Shown: positions 52,920 through 59,594 of the stretch, piece by piece | How the letters are laid out: the number at the start of each line of letters is the position of its first letter | How positions within the stretch are numbered: the first letter of the stretch is position 1 | From: Anaerosporomusa subterranea | GTDB taxonomy: Bacteria; Bacillota; Negativicutes; Sporomusales; Acetonemataceae | Length of the DNA stretch: 64,000 bases | NCBI RefSeq assembly: GCF_001611555.1 | Contig: NZ_LSGP01000013.1 | Span: 124,001 to 188,000 of the forward strand | Reading direction: 5' to 3' | Notes under the pieces: model-generated | Database searches by the model: none | Told to the model about the DNA's origin: nothing | What the model saw: only the letters and a program-made list of their open reading frames with translations | Translations under genes and position numbers: made by a program

Positions 52920-53031
52920 GAAACCACCTCCTTGTAAGTAGCATTTCCTCTTCATTGTCTCTTATGCTTAGAACAAATTTAGATATATGGATGAATAACT
53001 GAGGAAAAGAAAGAACCGAAGAAGGTATACC

Positions 53032-53442
53032 ATGAAAGCCTTAACCATCATGCAGCCCTGGGCCTCGCTGATCGCGGTAGGGGTAAAGCAGATTGAAAAT
53101 AGACCAACGTCGAGAGAGATGCAACAAATACGAGAAAGAAGGCTTATGGTGAATTTTGAAACCATCGGTCAAAACATTGGTAATTTAGTCGATCAAAAGC
53201 AAAAAGCCTATGGAGACGCTATTTCAGCGGTCGAAGGCTGTATTCGCGTTCTATATCCGGCGGGTATCCAACCAGAACAATACCGCGATCTATTACTCCA
53301 AGTTAGAATCCTGGATAAGCAATGCCGTATCGCCAGGGGCGACATGAAAGCATTCGGAGAGAACCCCTGGGGTGATGTCGCTGGTTACGGAATTTTAGGC
53401 GTAGGCCACGGAGGGATAGATAATGATCTGCATCATGGGTGA
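53032..53442 (+). CDS. Chimeric protein: ASCH-type start joined to a phage nucleotide-modification-like domain
   Basis: A 136-aa frame. The first 26 residues (MKALTIMQPWASLIAVGVKQ, IENRPT) are the start of an ASCH domain, which then breaks off. From ATG 53146 (MVNFETIGQNIGNLVDQKQK) to the end, the sequence GDAISAVEGCIRVLYPAGI and FGENPWGDVAGYGILG fits a phage protein family associated with nucleotide metabolism. An internal deletion fused the two. GAAAGAAGG before 53146 could give a separate 98-aa product. Confidence 0.6.
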   Translation: MKALTIMQPWASLIAVGVKQIENRPTSREMQQIRERRLMVNFETIGQNIGNLVDQKQKAYGDAISAVEGCIRVLYPAGIQPEQYRDLLLQVRILDKQCRIARGDMKAFGENPWGDVAGYGILGVGHGGIDNDLHHG

Positions 53443-53542
53443 GAAAACCAACTGCACTCACAACGTGGCAATCGGCATTGAAATGGGATTGGTAAATGAA
53501 GTTTGTCAAAAAGATGTCACTTTCAAGGGGGTCTTGACATGA
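53423..53542 (+). CDS. 39-aa protein, unknown
   Basis: It starts MICIMGEKTNCTHNVAIGIE and ends TFKGVLT. A GGAGGGATAGATA site precedes ATG 53423. It overlaps the end of the previous gene. No family recognised. Confidence 0.4.
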   Translation: MICIMGEKTNCTHNVAIGIEMGLVNEVCQKDVTFKGVLT

Positions 53543-53559
53543 TAAAATTGGTATAGTGG

Positions 53560-53589
53560 AAAAAAGGCCGTTCGGATGAGCGGTCTTTT
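53560..53589 (+). terminator. Hairpin terminator
   Basis: AAAAGGCCG ... CGGTCTTTT stem with an A run and T run. Confidence 0.75.
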
Positions 53590-53609
53590 CTGTTACCGAT
53601 TTAACGTGA

Positions 53610-53637
53610 ACATTAAAAAAATTAATCGCATATTATA
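53610..53637 (+). promoter_or_regulatory. Sigma-K-like promoter of the Cys/His-rich gene
   Basis: AC (53610-53611), exactly 17 bases, CATATTATA (53629-53637): a full match to AC-N16/17-CATANNNTA. Confidence 0.7.
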
Positions 53638-53667
53638 CAAAGGAATAAGTTTAATGGAGGTTTAAGA

Positions 53668-53853
53668 ATGTCAGATTTCTGTTGTGAGCATAAACACCAT
53701 CACTGCTGTCCTAAATGTCATCACGAATTCCATCACAAGTGCCCGAAATGCCACCATGAATGCGAGAAAGACTGTCATAAATGTGAAAAGTGTGACCACC
53801 ATTTTGACCACGATTGCGAGTGTCCTAAATGTCATCACAGGTTTGAATGGTAA
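53668..53853 (+). CDS. Cys/His-rich repeat protein, probable spore-coat metal binder
   Basis: A 61-aa protein almost entirely CPKCHHEF/HKCPKCHHE-type units; 16 Cys and 15 His by eye. Such composition suggests zinc or copper binding or disulfide cross-linking in the coat (inference). GGAGG precedes the ATG, and a perfect sigma-K-like promoter lies 31 bases before it. No named family. Confidence 0.7.
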   Translation: MSDFCCEHKHHHCCPKCHHEFHHKCPKCHHECEKDCHKCEKCDHHFDHDCECPKCHHRFEW

Positions 53854-53875
53854 GCGTAGATTTCATTTCGACTTA

Positions 53876-53897
53876 AGCGCCCTTTGGGGCGCTTTTC
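53876..53897 (+). terminator. Terminator after the Cys/His-rich gene
   Basis: AAGCGCC CTTT GGGGCGCTTTT stem-loop. Confidence 0.75.
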
Positions 53898-53914
53898 TAA
53901 TACCAATTCACTCG

Positions 53915-53963
53915 CTGGCCGCATGTGCCAGCGGTACGAGCCGTTCCTAGGCGCGGGGCGCCT
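53915..53963. repeat. Two-copy intergenic repeat, copy 1
   Basis: CTGGCCGCATGTGCCAGCGG followed by TACGAGCCGTTCCT and a G-rich segment, matching 54310-54360 with few changes. It contains GC-rich inverted arms and lies in a gene-free stretch before the Spo0E-like gene. Confidence 0.65.
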
Positions 53964-54110
53964 CTTTAATTTTACTTAAGAGTATCATTAGGCAGAGCGG
54001 TAACGATAAATTTTTACAAACTTATGATTATGGGGACATGGTTCTTGCTTTTTCGACATTCACGATGTGATAAACTGTAAAAGGTTTTGAGATAGGAGAT
54101 GAATTGGAAG

Positions 54111-54272
54111 TTGAAACAGGTTGCAAGACTAATTATAAAGATCGAGGAGATACGGCAAAAGTTGCATTGCGTATCATCTTGTCATGGATATAGCGATCCA
54201 GAAGTTGTGTCGCTCAGTCAAGAACTCGACGAACTATTGAATCAGCATCGCAGAGTATGTTCAATTAAATAA
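54111..54272 (+). CDS. Spo0E-like phosphatase family small protein
   Basis: A 53-aa protein with TTG start after AGGAGATGA. It reads KQVARLIIKIEEIRQKLHCV and then DPEVVSLSQELDELLNQHRR. The SQELD motif with an upstream helix is the Spo0E-family hallmark. These proteins dephosphorylate Spo0A-P and delay sporulation. Its place on the sigK element is notable. A terminator follows immediately. The catalytic Asp of SQELD is present. Confidence 0.85.
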   Translation: MKQVARLIIKIEEIRQKLHCVSSCHGYSDPEVVSLSQELDELLNQHRRVCSIK

Positions 54273-54275
54273 TCT

Positions 54276-54298
54276 GAGCCTTCGGGCTCTTTCTTTTT
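54276..54298 (+). terminator. Terminator after the Spo0E-like gene
   Basis: GAGCC TTC GGGCTC followed by TTTCTTTTT. Confidence 0.75.
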
Positions 54299-54309
54299 GC
54301 CTAAACCGC

Positions 54310-54360
54310 CTGGCCGCATGTGCCAACGGTACGAGCCGTTCCTGTACGTGGGGCGGCTCA
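54310..54360. repeat. Two-copy intergenic repeat, copy 2
   Basis: The second copy of the repeat at 53915-53963 (CTGGCCGCATGTGCCAACGG, then TACGAGCCGTTCCT). GAGCCG and CGGCTC arms can form a hairpin. Confidence 0.65.
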
Positions 54361-54555
54361 TTTATTTGAAGCAGTGTCTATAATTTTTAAATGTTGAGGG
54401 CTGGTATTAGGAATAAACAGCGCGCCGTCCCCAGTCTGATATGGCGTTTGTTACGCCACAGAGTAGTGTTATTGGTACTGTCATTTTTTTGTCATATCTA
54501 CATGATATAGTATAAATAGTAAGAAGTGGAGGAATACCCAAGGAAGGTGATTAAT

Positions 54556-54759
54556 ATGGTTTCTAAAATAGAAATTGCACAACCCGTTTTCGATTACCGG
54601 AAGCATAATCTTCAGAAACCCAAGGCTGGTTTGAAGAAGAAGGAATCAACTTCATTCGCTAGTGTTTTAGAAAATACAATTAAATCCCGATCTACTGCGA
54701 TTAATTTCGCTTCACCAGGATCAAAGTCTGTTCAGACTTCGGCGAGGCGCGATATCTAG
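54556..54759 (+). CDS. 67-aa basic protein, unknown
   Basis: It starts MVSKIEIAQPVFDYRKHNLQ and contains KPKAGLKKKESTSFASVLEN. AAGGAAGGTGATTAAT precedes ATG 54556; in-frame codons upstream lack a site. Basic and polar; no family recognised. A possible TTGTCA-N16-TATAAA promoter lies upstream. Confidence 0.5.
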   Translation: MVSKIEIAQPVFDYRKHNLQKPKAGLKKKESTSFASVLENTIKSRSTAINFASPGSKSVQTSARRDI

Positions 54760-54890
54760 TATGCCGACCAGTGATCACGCCACGATATATAGACACCCTC
54801 CTTGCATTGCCCTGGGGTTGGATACTTACTCGTAAATCCCATTAGAATACCTTTTGCCCGGCTTCGGCTGGTTTTTTTTATTATATCGTA

Positions 54891-54918
54891 ACCGTTTTCT
54901 TTCATTCAACATACTATG
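54891..54918 (+). promoter_or_regulatory. Sigma-K-like promoter of YjcZ-like copy 1
   Basis: AC (54891-54892), 17 bases, CATACTATG (54910-54918), 31 bases before the start. Confidence 0.6.
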
Positions 54919-54949
54919 AACTAGATATCTAGCTAGGAGGTGTGTTTTT

Positions 54950-55066
54950 ATGGGTCGTGGCTTTGGAGGCTGCGGTTTTGGTAGAAATAGCAGTGGGATT
55001 ATAATCGTCATTATAATCATACTTCTTTTTTTCTGCTTTGATGAGGATAGTTCGAGCTGTATTTAG
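54950..55066 (+). CDS. YjcZ-like Gly-rich small membrane protein, copy 1
   Basis: A 38-aa protein: a Gly/Phe-rich head (MGRGFGGCGFGRNSSG) and a hydrophobic helix (IIIVIIIILLFFCF) with an acidic end. The layout is that of YjcZ-type sporulation membrane peptides. TAGGAGG precedes the ATG. It is duplicated at 55919-56035. Assignment is by composition. Confidence 0.6.
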   Translation: MGRGFGGCGFGRNSSGIIIVIIIILLFFCFDEDSSSCI

Positions 55067-55123
55067 TACCGGAGGATGATCCACACCGTCCATTCTTGAT
55101 TATCTATAAGTACCTCCTTCATT

Positions 55124-55159
55124 AAAATGCCCTATGCCACCGGGGCATTTTAATTTTTG
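55124..55159 (+). terminator. Terminator after YjcZ-like copy 1
   Basis: AAAATGCCC / GGGGCATTTT stem then TAATTTTTG; its twin lies after copy 2 at about 56092-56127. Confidence 0.7.
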
Positions 55160-55275
55160 TTAGACCTTCTTTAGCCCTGGACGTTTGGCTGGGGCTTTTT
55201 TATTTTACATAATATAAAGGAAAGGCTTGATTGAGTATTGAATGTAATACATTAGTTAATACGGGGAGGATTATT

Positions 55276-55419
55276 ATGACGTTTAAGCATGAATGCGGTG
55301 GCCATGCCCATACTAGCGGTGTTGGGCCGGTTCAAGGATGGAACCAGTGTATTTGTAGTAGGTGCGGAGAAATATTTTACAAATGGTTTACTGCAAAGAT
55401 GCTAGAAATCCTGAAATAA
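55276..55419 (+). CDS. 47-aa Cys/His protein
   Basis: It starts MTFKHECGGHAHTSGVGPVQ and contains CICSRCGEIFYKWF, a likely zinc knuckle. GGGGAGG precedes ATG 55276. CATAATATA (55208-55216) upstream fits the sigma-K -10 pattern, but the AC element is missing. Confidence 0.55.
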   Translation: MTFKHECGGHAHTSGVGPVQGWNQCICSRCGEIFYKWFTAKMLEILK

Positions 55420-55516
55420 TAGCGTACCGCTAATCCCTCGGGGTGGGCGGTTTTTTGTATCAAAAAGATGGCAGTTTACATATGATAAACTAAAAAGCAA
55501 CTTGGAGGCCGCGGGC

Positions 55517-55801
55517 GTGAATTATTTGTATTTGCCGAAGCCCTCTAAAAAATGCGTAAAATCCTATACTTCGATCTTAAGATTATATGAAGTTTCTTTC
55601 TTTAGGTTATGGAAGGTATGTCCATGGTGCGGTTGCGAATTTGATTATTACTACTGTTGTGGTGTATGTCCTTATTGTTACGATAATCCTAACACTGATA
55701 ACAGTGACGATCCCCCTCAACCTGGCTTCGTGTTTTTTCCAGAACTCCTGCTTGAAACTTCTCCGCTCGCGCTTTTTCCGGAACTCGCGTTTTACCCATA
55801 G
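55517..55801 (+). CDS. Cys/Tyr-rich protein, possible coat protein
   Basis: A 94-aa protein. GTG 55517 is preferred over TTG 55502 because the GGAGG site covers the latter. It contains CPWCGCEFDYYYCCGVCPYC and then an Asp/Pro-rich linker and FFPELLLETSPLALFPEL repeats. The Cys/Tyr block resembles coat proteins. CATATGATA (55479-55487) upstream fits a sigma-K -10. Confidence 0.5.
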   Translation: MNYLYLPKPSKKCVKSYTSILRLYEVSFFRLWKVCPWCGCEFDYYYCCGVCPYCYDNPNTDNSDDPPQPGFVFFPELLLETSPLALFPELAFYP

Positions 55802-55822
55802 ACAACTTTGTCGGTGAACTGA

Positions 55823-55850
55823 AGCCGCTCCTCTTGGGCGGCTTTTTTAT
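55823..55850 (+). terminator. Terminator after the Cys/Tyr-rich gene
   Basis: AGCCGC TCCTCTTG GGCGGCT followed by TTTTTA. Confidence 0.7.
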
Positions 55851-55861
55851 TTTGCATTGTA

Positions 55862-55889
55862 ACACTATTTTTCAATTAACCATATGATG
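55862..55889 (+). promoter_or_regulatory. Sigma-K-like promoter of YjcZ-like copy 2
   Basis: AC (55862-55863), 17 bases, CATATGATG (55881-55889), 29 bases before the start. Confidence 0.6.
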
Positions 55890-55918
55890 TATTAGATAAT
55901 TAAATAGGGGGTGTTTCT

Positions 55919-56035
55919 ATGGGCCGTAATTTTGGCTTTGGAGGCTGTGGAAACGGATTTGGTAGTGGGATAATTATCATCATTATCATCATTCTTTTGC
56001 TTTTCAGCTTCGATAACGATTTTACGAGTGTATAA
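55919..56035 (+). CDS. YjcZ-like Gly-rich small membrane protein, copy 2
   Basis: A 38-aa protein: MGRNFGFGGCGNGFGSG then a near-pure Ile/Leu helix (IIIIIIIILLLFSF) and DNDFTSV. It matches copy 1 at 54950-55066 in layout, promoter, ribosome site and terminator, so the whole unit was duplicated. GGGGG precedes the ATG. Confidence 0.6.
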   Translation: MGRNFGFGGCGNGFGSGIIIIIIIILLLFSFDNDFTSV

Positions 56036-56197
56036 ACCATTTCTCTAAGTAACCTAACCGCCCCGACATTGATTATCTATTACCTCCTGTTAAAATGCCC
56101 TAACACCAGGGGCATTTTAATTTTTGCACTAGAAAAACCTCACTCAGAGTACTTAGGATATCGACGCCGCTCACCCTTCGGGAGGCGGCTTTTTGTC

Positions 56198-56225
56198 ACC
56201 TCACTACATTACAAAACATATTATG
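56198..56225 (+). promoter_or_regulatory. Sigma-K-like promoter of the 49-aa coiled-coil gene
   Basis: AC (56198-56199), 17 bases, CATATTATG (56217-56225), 22 bases before the GTG. Confidence 0.6.
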
Positions 56226-56247
56226 TAAAAGTAGGAGGTGTGGAATT

Positions 56248-56397
56248 GTGTCTGTGTCTGATGAAAATCGTGATGTTCTTAGCGCATTTAAAAAACGATT
56301 AGAAAGATTGGAAGATCAAATAGGAGAAATAGATAGAAATGTTAGCGAGATCCTCCGAATAGTTCGTAAACGGGAAGATGGGGGATTGATGCCTTAA
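56248..56397 (+). CDS. 49-aa helical protein
   Basis: GTG start after AGGAGGTGTG. It reads MSVSDENRDVLSAFKKRLER and continues as one amphipathic helix (DQIGEIDRNVSEILRIVRK). It probably forms a coiled-coil. No family recognised; a sigma-K-like promoter precedes it. Confidence 0.6.
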   Translation: MSVSDENRDVLSAFKKRLERLEDQIGEIDRNVSEILRIVRKREDGGLMP

Positions 56398-56454
56398 TAA
56401 TTTACCCCTAGCCCTGCACATGCGGGGCTGTTTTAATGCATGAGAAAAGCCGCC

Positions 56455-56585
56455 TCACTTGGCGGCCTGGTTTCTTTTTAGCTTCGGCCCTGCACGACAG
56501 GCACAACTCCTGCCCGGCATAGGCTTTTTCGACCGGCGGCTGCAGGTTGATTGTCTTGCCGCATTTTGTTGCAAACGAATTTCAT
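56455..56585 (-). pseudogene. Frameshifted zinc-ribbon protein
   Basis: ATG 56585 reads MKFVCNK; one extra A in the following A run breaks the frame. Removing it continues CGKTINLQPPVEKAYAGQEL and CLSCRAEAKKK, a two-CxxC zinc ribbon of about 45 aa. It is thus an indel-inactivated gene (or a sequence error). The rest of the gap 56398-56757 is empty. Confidence 0.55.
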
Positions 56586-56757
56586 GATTGGCTCCTTTCC
56601 TGGTATGCCATCGTTAGCGGCGCTAATACTCTATCTGCACACTTTTCACACAAAAAAATGTGAGACGTTTTTGCAATTTTTGTGCGCAGCTACAGTAATA
56701 TCCTTTTATTGATACCCGGCATAAGCTGTAATAGGAGAAAATAAGGAGGAATTGCCT

Positions 56758-57336
56758 GTGTACACTCCCCAAAACTATTCCAACCTGTTTGGTATGGACG
56801 GTTTTAGCGATAAACTTCTGGAAATGCATTTTACCCTGTACCAAGGTTATGTCAATAATACCAATATCCTGCTTGCGTTGCTGCGGGCCCTGCTGGACGC
56901 CAACAAAACCAGCGGTCCGGAGTATGCCGAACCCAAACGCCGCCTCGGCTGGGAATTCGACGGCATGCGCCTTCACGAATACTATTTCGGTAACCTTGGC
57001 GGCAATGGACGTATCAACCGTAAATGTCCGCTTTTTAAAAAAATCATAGCTAATTTCGGCAGCTACGATAAATGGGAGCAGGACTTCAAAGCCACTGGCA
57101 TGATGCGCGGCATCGGCTGGTCGGTGCTTTACCAGGACATCAAAAACGGCCAATTGATCAACTTCTGGATCAACGAACACGATACCGGCCATCCCGCAGG
57201 CTGCAAACCCCTGCTCATCATGGATGTTTGGGAACATGCCTACATGCCCGACTATGACTTGAACCGAAATAATTACATTAAAGCCTTCTTTGCCAATATC
57301 AACTGGGATGTAGTCCAGGAGCGCTTGGAAGAGTAA
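56758..57336 (+). CDS. Superoxide dismutase (Fe/Mn)
   Basis: A 192-aa Fe/Mn SOD. Metal ligands are apparent: LEMHFTLYQGYVNN (His), MRLHEYYFGNLGGN (His), LLIMDVWEHAYMPDYDL (Asp and His). It converts superoxide to peroxide and oxygen. GTG 56758 is chosen because AAGGAGGA is 7 bases upstream; TTG 56752 is too close. In spore formers SOD can be coat-associated, which would suit its neighbours (inference). Confidence 0.92.
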   Translation: MYTPQNYSNLFGMDGFSDKLLEMHFTLYQGYVNNTNILLALLRALLDANKTSGPEYAEPKRRLGWEFDGMRLHEYYFGNLGGNGRINRKCPLFKKIIANFGSYDKWEQDFKATGMMRGIGWSVLYQDIKNGQLINFWINEHDTGHPAGCKPLLIMDVWEHAYMPDYDLNRNNYIKAFFANINWDVVQERLEE

Positions 57337-57390
57337 AATAGGTGACAGTTGCAGGGGTTAGGTCAAGCATGTTGTCATCATCCTTCTATA

Positions 57391-57426
57391 GCAGAGTGAG
57401 CCGGTTTCCCGGCTCACTCTGCCTTT
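57391..57426 (+). terminator. Terminator after the SOD gene
   Basis: GCAGAGTGAGCCGG / CCGGCTCACTCTGC, 14-base perfect stem, then CTTTT. From 57427 to 57658 nothing clear is seen. Confidence 0.85.
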
Positions 57427-57658
57427 TCACGGGAACGTTTTCTGCTCTACGACGTTCCTTTTTGACATAATAACTACTAGGGTTCAACTCCACGCAACTG
57501 GTATGAAATGTTACGTTGCTACCACGCTCTTAAAGGCCTACTACAAAGAAGGGGTGAATTTGGACCGACGTTAATCCAAAAATATGTCAAGGGCAGCACC
57601 TTTAATTGTATGTATTATAGGAGCGCCCTTTTTTTATTTCCAAAAAGTCCCGGCTTCA

Positions 57659-57672
57659 CAAACAGATGTTCG
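57659..57672 (+). promoter_or_regulatory. LexA (SOS) box
   Basis: CAAACAGATGTTCG matches the Gram-positive consensus CGAACATATGTTCG at 12 of 14 positions. It lies 40 bases upstream of the lexA-like HTH and its polymerase operon. A further ACGTTCGG half-site-like stretch follows near 57696. Confidence 0.7.
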
Positions 57673-57712
57673 ATATGGTATTATTGCAGTACAAACGTTC
57701 GGAGGTGGGCTT

Positions 57713-57900
57713 ATGAATAAAATGGAAGCTATCCTTGAATACCTCAAAATCGCAACGAACAGTACTCCCCAACAGTCCGTGAAATCGCTAGCGTAATTGG
57801 CATGAGCGTAGAACCTACTCACCACATGCTGACGGTCCTCAGGGATCGCGGCTATATCACTTGGGAGCCTAACATGACCCAGAACAATCAGGTTAGTTAG
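57713..57900 (+). pseudogene. LexA-type HTH protein, frameshifted
   Basis: ATG 57713 after GGAGGTGGG reads MNKMEAILEYLKIATN, and a frame shifted near 57760 continues QYSPTVREIASVIGMSVEPT and LRDRGYITWEP, which is the LexA winged-helix DNA-binding domain. The total (188 bases) is one base short of whole codons, so one base is missing. There is no peptidase domain, so even the intact form (about 62 aa) would be a stand-alone HTH. It precedes the Y-family polymerase. Confidence 0.7.
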
Positions 57901-57949
57901 GCCAGCGTGAGATATTTAATTCTGTCCCCATGGGAAGGGAAGGCTAAAT

Positions 57950-59188
57950 GTGCAACGCACAATCCTGCACTCAGACCTTAATAATTTTTATGCTTCCGTC
58001 GAATGCCTCTACAACCCCGATTTGCGCAACAAGCCTGTCGCCGTATGTGGGGACGCCGAGGCACGACACGGGATCGTACTCGCTAAGAACCAGTACGCTA
58101 AGGCGGTAGGTGTAAAAACAGGGGACGCTATCTGGCAAGCAAAACAGAAGTGCCCCGGCTTGGTCACCGTGTCAGCGGACTTTCGGAAGTACCTGCGGTT
58201 CTCGCGCTTGGCTAGAGCGATATATGCTGATTATACTGATCAAATCGAGAGCTTCGGTATTGACGAGTGCTGGCTAGACGTGTCCGGGTCTGTTCACTTA
58301 TTTGGTAATGGGGTAACTATTGCAGATGATATCCGGCGGCGGATGCGGGATGAACTTGGTGTAACGGCATCGGTAGGGGTTTCATGGAACAAAATCTTCG
58401 CTAAATTGGGCAGCGACATGAAGAAGCCTGATGCTACAACCGTTATCACAGAAGATAATTATCGAGAAACAGTCTGGTCTCTACCGGTAGGAGAGCTATT
58501 GTATGTTGGTCGATCTACTCGGCGGAAGCTTGAGAACCGTGCTATTTTTACGATTGGTGACTTAGCGAAACGTGAAGTTAATGATCTGGGGTTGTTGCTA
58601 GGTGTTTGGGGAGAAACTCTCTGGTCGTTTGCAAACGGTCTTGATTCGGCGCCGGTGCGGCTAACAGGAGAGGAAAGCTTAATCAAATCTGTCGGCAACA
58701 GTACGACAGCGGCACGCGATCTCCTCAATATTGAAGACGTCAAAATGATAATCTACGTGCTGGTCGAAAGCGTCGCAGCTCGGCTCCGCAAGCACGGTCT
58801 GAAATGTATGACAGTGGCGATCAGTGTGCGAGATAAAGATTTATTGTCGTTTGAACGACAGGGCAAGCTTAGCGGTCCGACTTTCGTCTCTAATGATATT
58901 GCCCAAAAAGCACTGGAACTGTTCGCAAGCAATTATCGCTGGAATAATTCAATCCGCAGCTTGGGTGTCAGAGGAGCTGATCTAGTAACTGCGGACAGAC
59001 ATGTTCAGCTTGACCTGTTCGACCGCGATAAAACGGAGGCGGAGGAGCTGGAACGCACTGTCGATACTCTTCGGCGACGCTTTGGTCATTACAGCGTACA
59101 GAGGTGCGCGATGCTGCTTGACAGACAACTAACCGGGTTCAATCCTAAAGATGACCACGTGATTCATCCAATATCATTTTTCAGGTGA
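57950..59188 (+). CDS. Y-family DNA polymerase (DinB/UmuC type)
   Basis: A 412-aa lesion-bypass polymerase. Catalytic motifs ILHSDLNNFYASVE (metal Asp) and ESFGIDECWLDVSG (Asp-Glu) are intact. Thumb and little-finger regions follow (VGELLYVGRSTRRKLENR; little finger with LTGEESLIKSVGNSTT). It resembles UvrX/YqjW, the UmuC homologues on phage SPbeta and near skin in Bacillus. The start is GTG 57950. SOS control is inferred from the upstream LexA box. Confidence 0.92.
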   Translation: MQRTILHSDLNNFYASVECLYNPDLRNKPVAVCGDAEARHGIVLAKNQYAKAVGVKTGDAIWQAKQKCPGLVTVSADFRKYLRFSRLARAIYADYTDQIESFGIDECWLDVSGSVHLFGNGVTIADDIRRRMRDELGVTASVGVSWNKIFAKLGSDMKKPDATTVITEDNYRETVWSLPVGELLYVGRSTRRKLENRAIFTIGDLAKREVNDLGLLLGVWGETLWSFANGLDSAPVRLTGEESLIKSVGNSTTAARDLLNIEDVKMIIYVLVESVAARLRKHGLKCMTVAISVRDKDLLSFERQGKLSGPTFVSNDIAQKALELFASNYRWNNSIRSLGVRGADLVTADRHVQLDLFDRDKTEAEELERTVDTLRRRFGHYSVQRCAMLLDRQLTGFNPKDDHVIHPISFFR

Positions 59189-59193
59189 TAAAT

Positions 59194-59427
59194 ATGGGGA
59201 AAATATTTGTAGAAATCATTGCTGAGCACGATCTAAATGGCAGGACTAAGCCGATTGCAATTAAGTGGGAGGACGGGCGAGTCTTTGAAATCGACCGCGT
59301 CCTTGACGTGCGCCAGGCGGCGTCGCTCAAAGCTGGCGGCACCGGGATAAGGTACACTTGCCGGATTCGTGGCAAGGAATCATATCTGTTCGATGATGAG
59401 GGGCGTTGGTTCGTCGAAGCAAAATAA
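59194..59427 (+). CDS. Small protein accompanying the Y-family polymerase
   Basis: A 77-aa protein five bases after the polymerase gene: MGKIFVEIIAEHDLNGRTKP, then KWEDGRVFEIDRVLDVRQAA and YTCRIRGKESYLFDDEGRWF. It is predicted to be all-beta. Short proteins of this type follow DinB/UvrX genes in Firmicutes and may act in the same response; the function is unknown. AGGTGATAAAT precedes ATG 59194. Confidence 0.75.
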   Translation: MGKIFVEIIAEHDLNGRTKPIAIKWEDGRVFEIDRVLDVRQAASLKAGGTGIRYTCRIRGKESYLFDDEGRWFVEAK

Positions 59428-59454
59428 GAGGAGTATATTGCTCTAATCCGGGGG

Positions 59455-59481
59455 TGCCGCTCCTTCGGGGGCGGCTTTTTT
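59455..59481 (+). terminator. Terminator after the polymerase operon
   Basis: TGCCGC TCCTTCGG GGGCGGC followed by a long T run. Confidence 0.85.
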
Positions 59482-59594
59482 ATTTTGCAGATTAGCCAGT
59501 TACTTCAATAACACCAAGCCAGTCAAGATTGTTATCGTTCTAAATGGAATATCCGCATCATAAGGTGAATTATAAAAATGAAGGGGGTATAATA

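Noticed and set aside
53684-53950. 88-codon frame overlapping the Cys/His-rich gene
   Set aside because: It is an alternate-frame shadow of a codon-repetitive gene and runs through its terminator.
57508-57720. 70-codon frame before the LexA box
   Set aside because: No ribosome site or recognisable sequence; it runs through the SOS promoter region.
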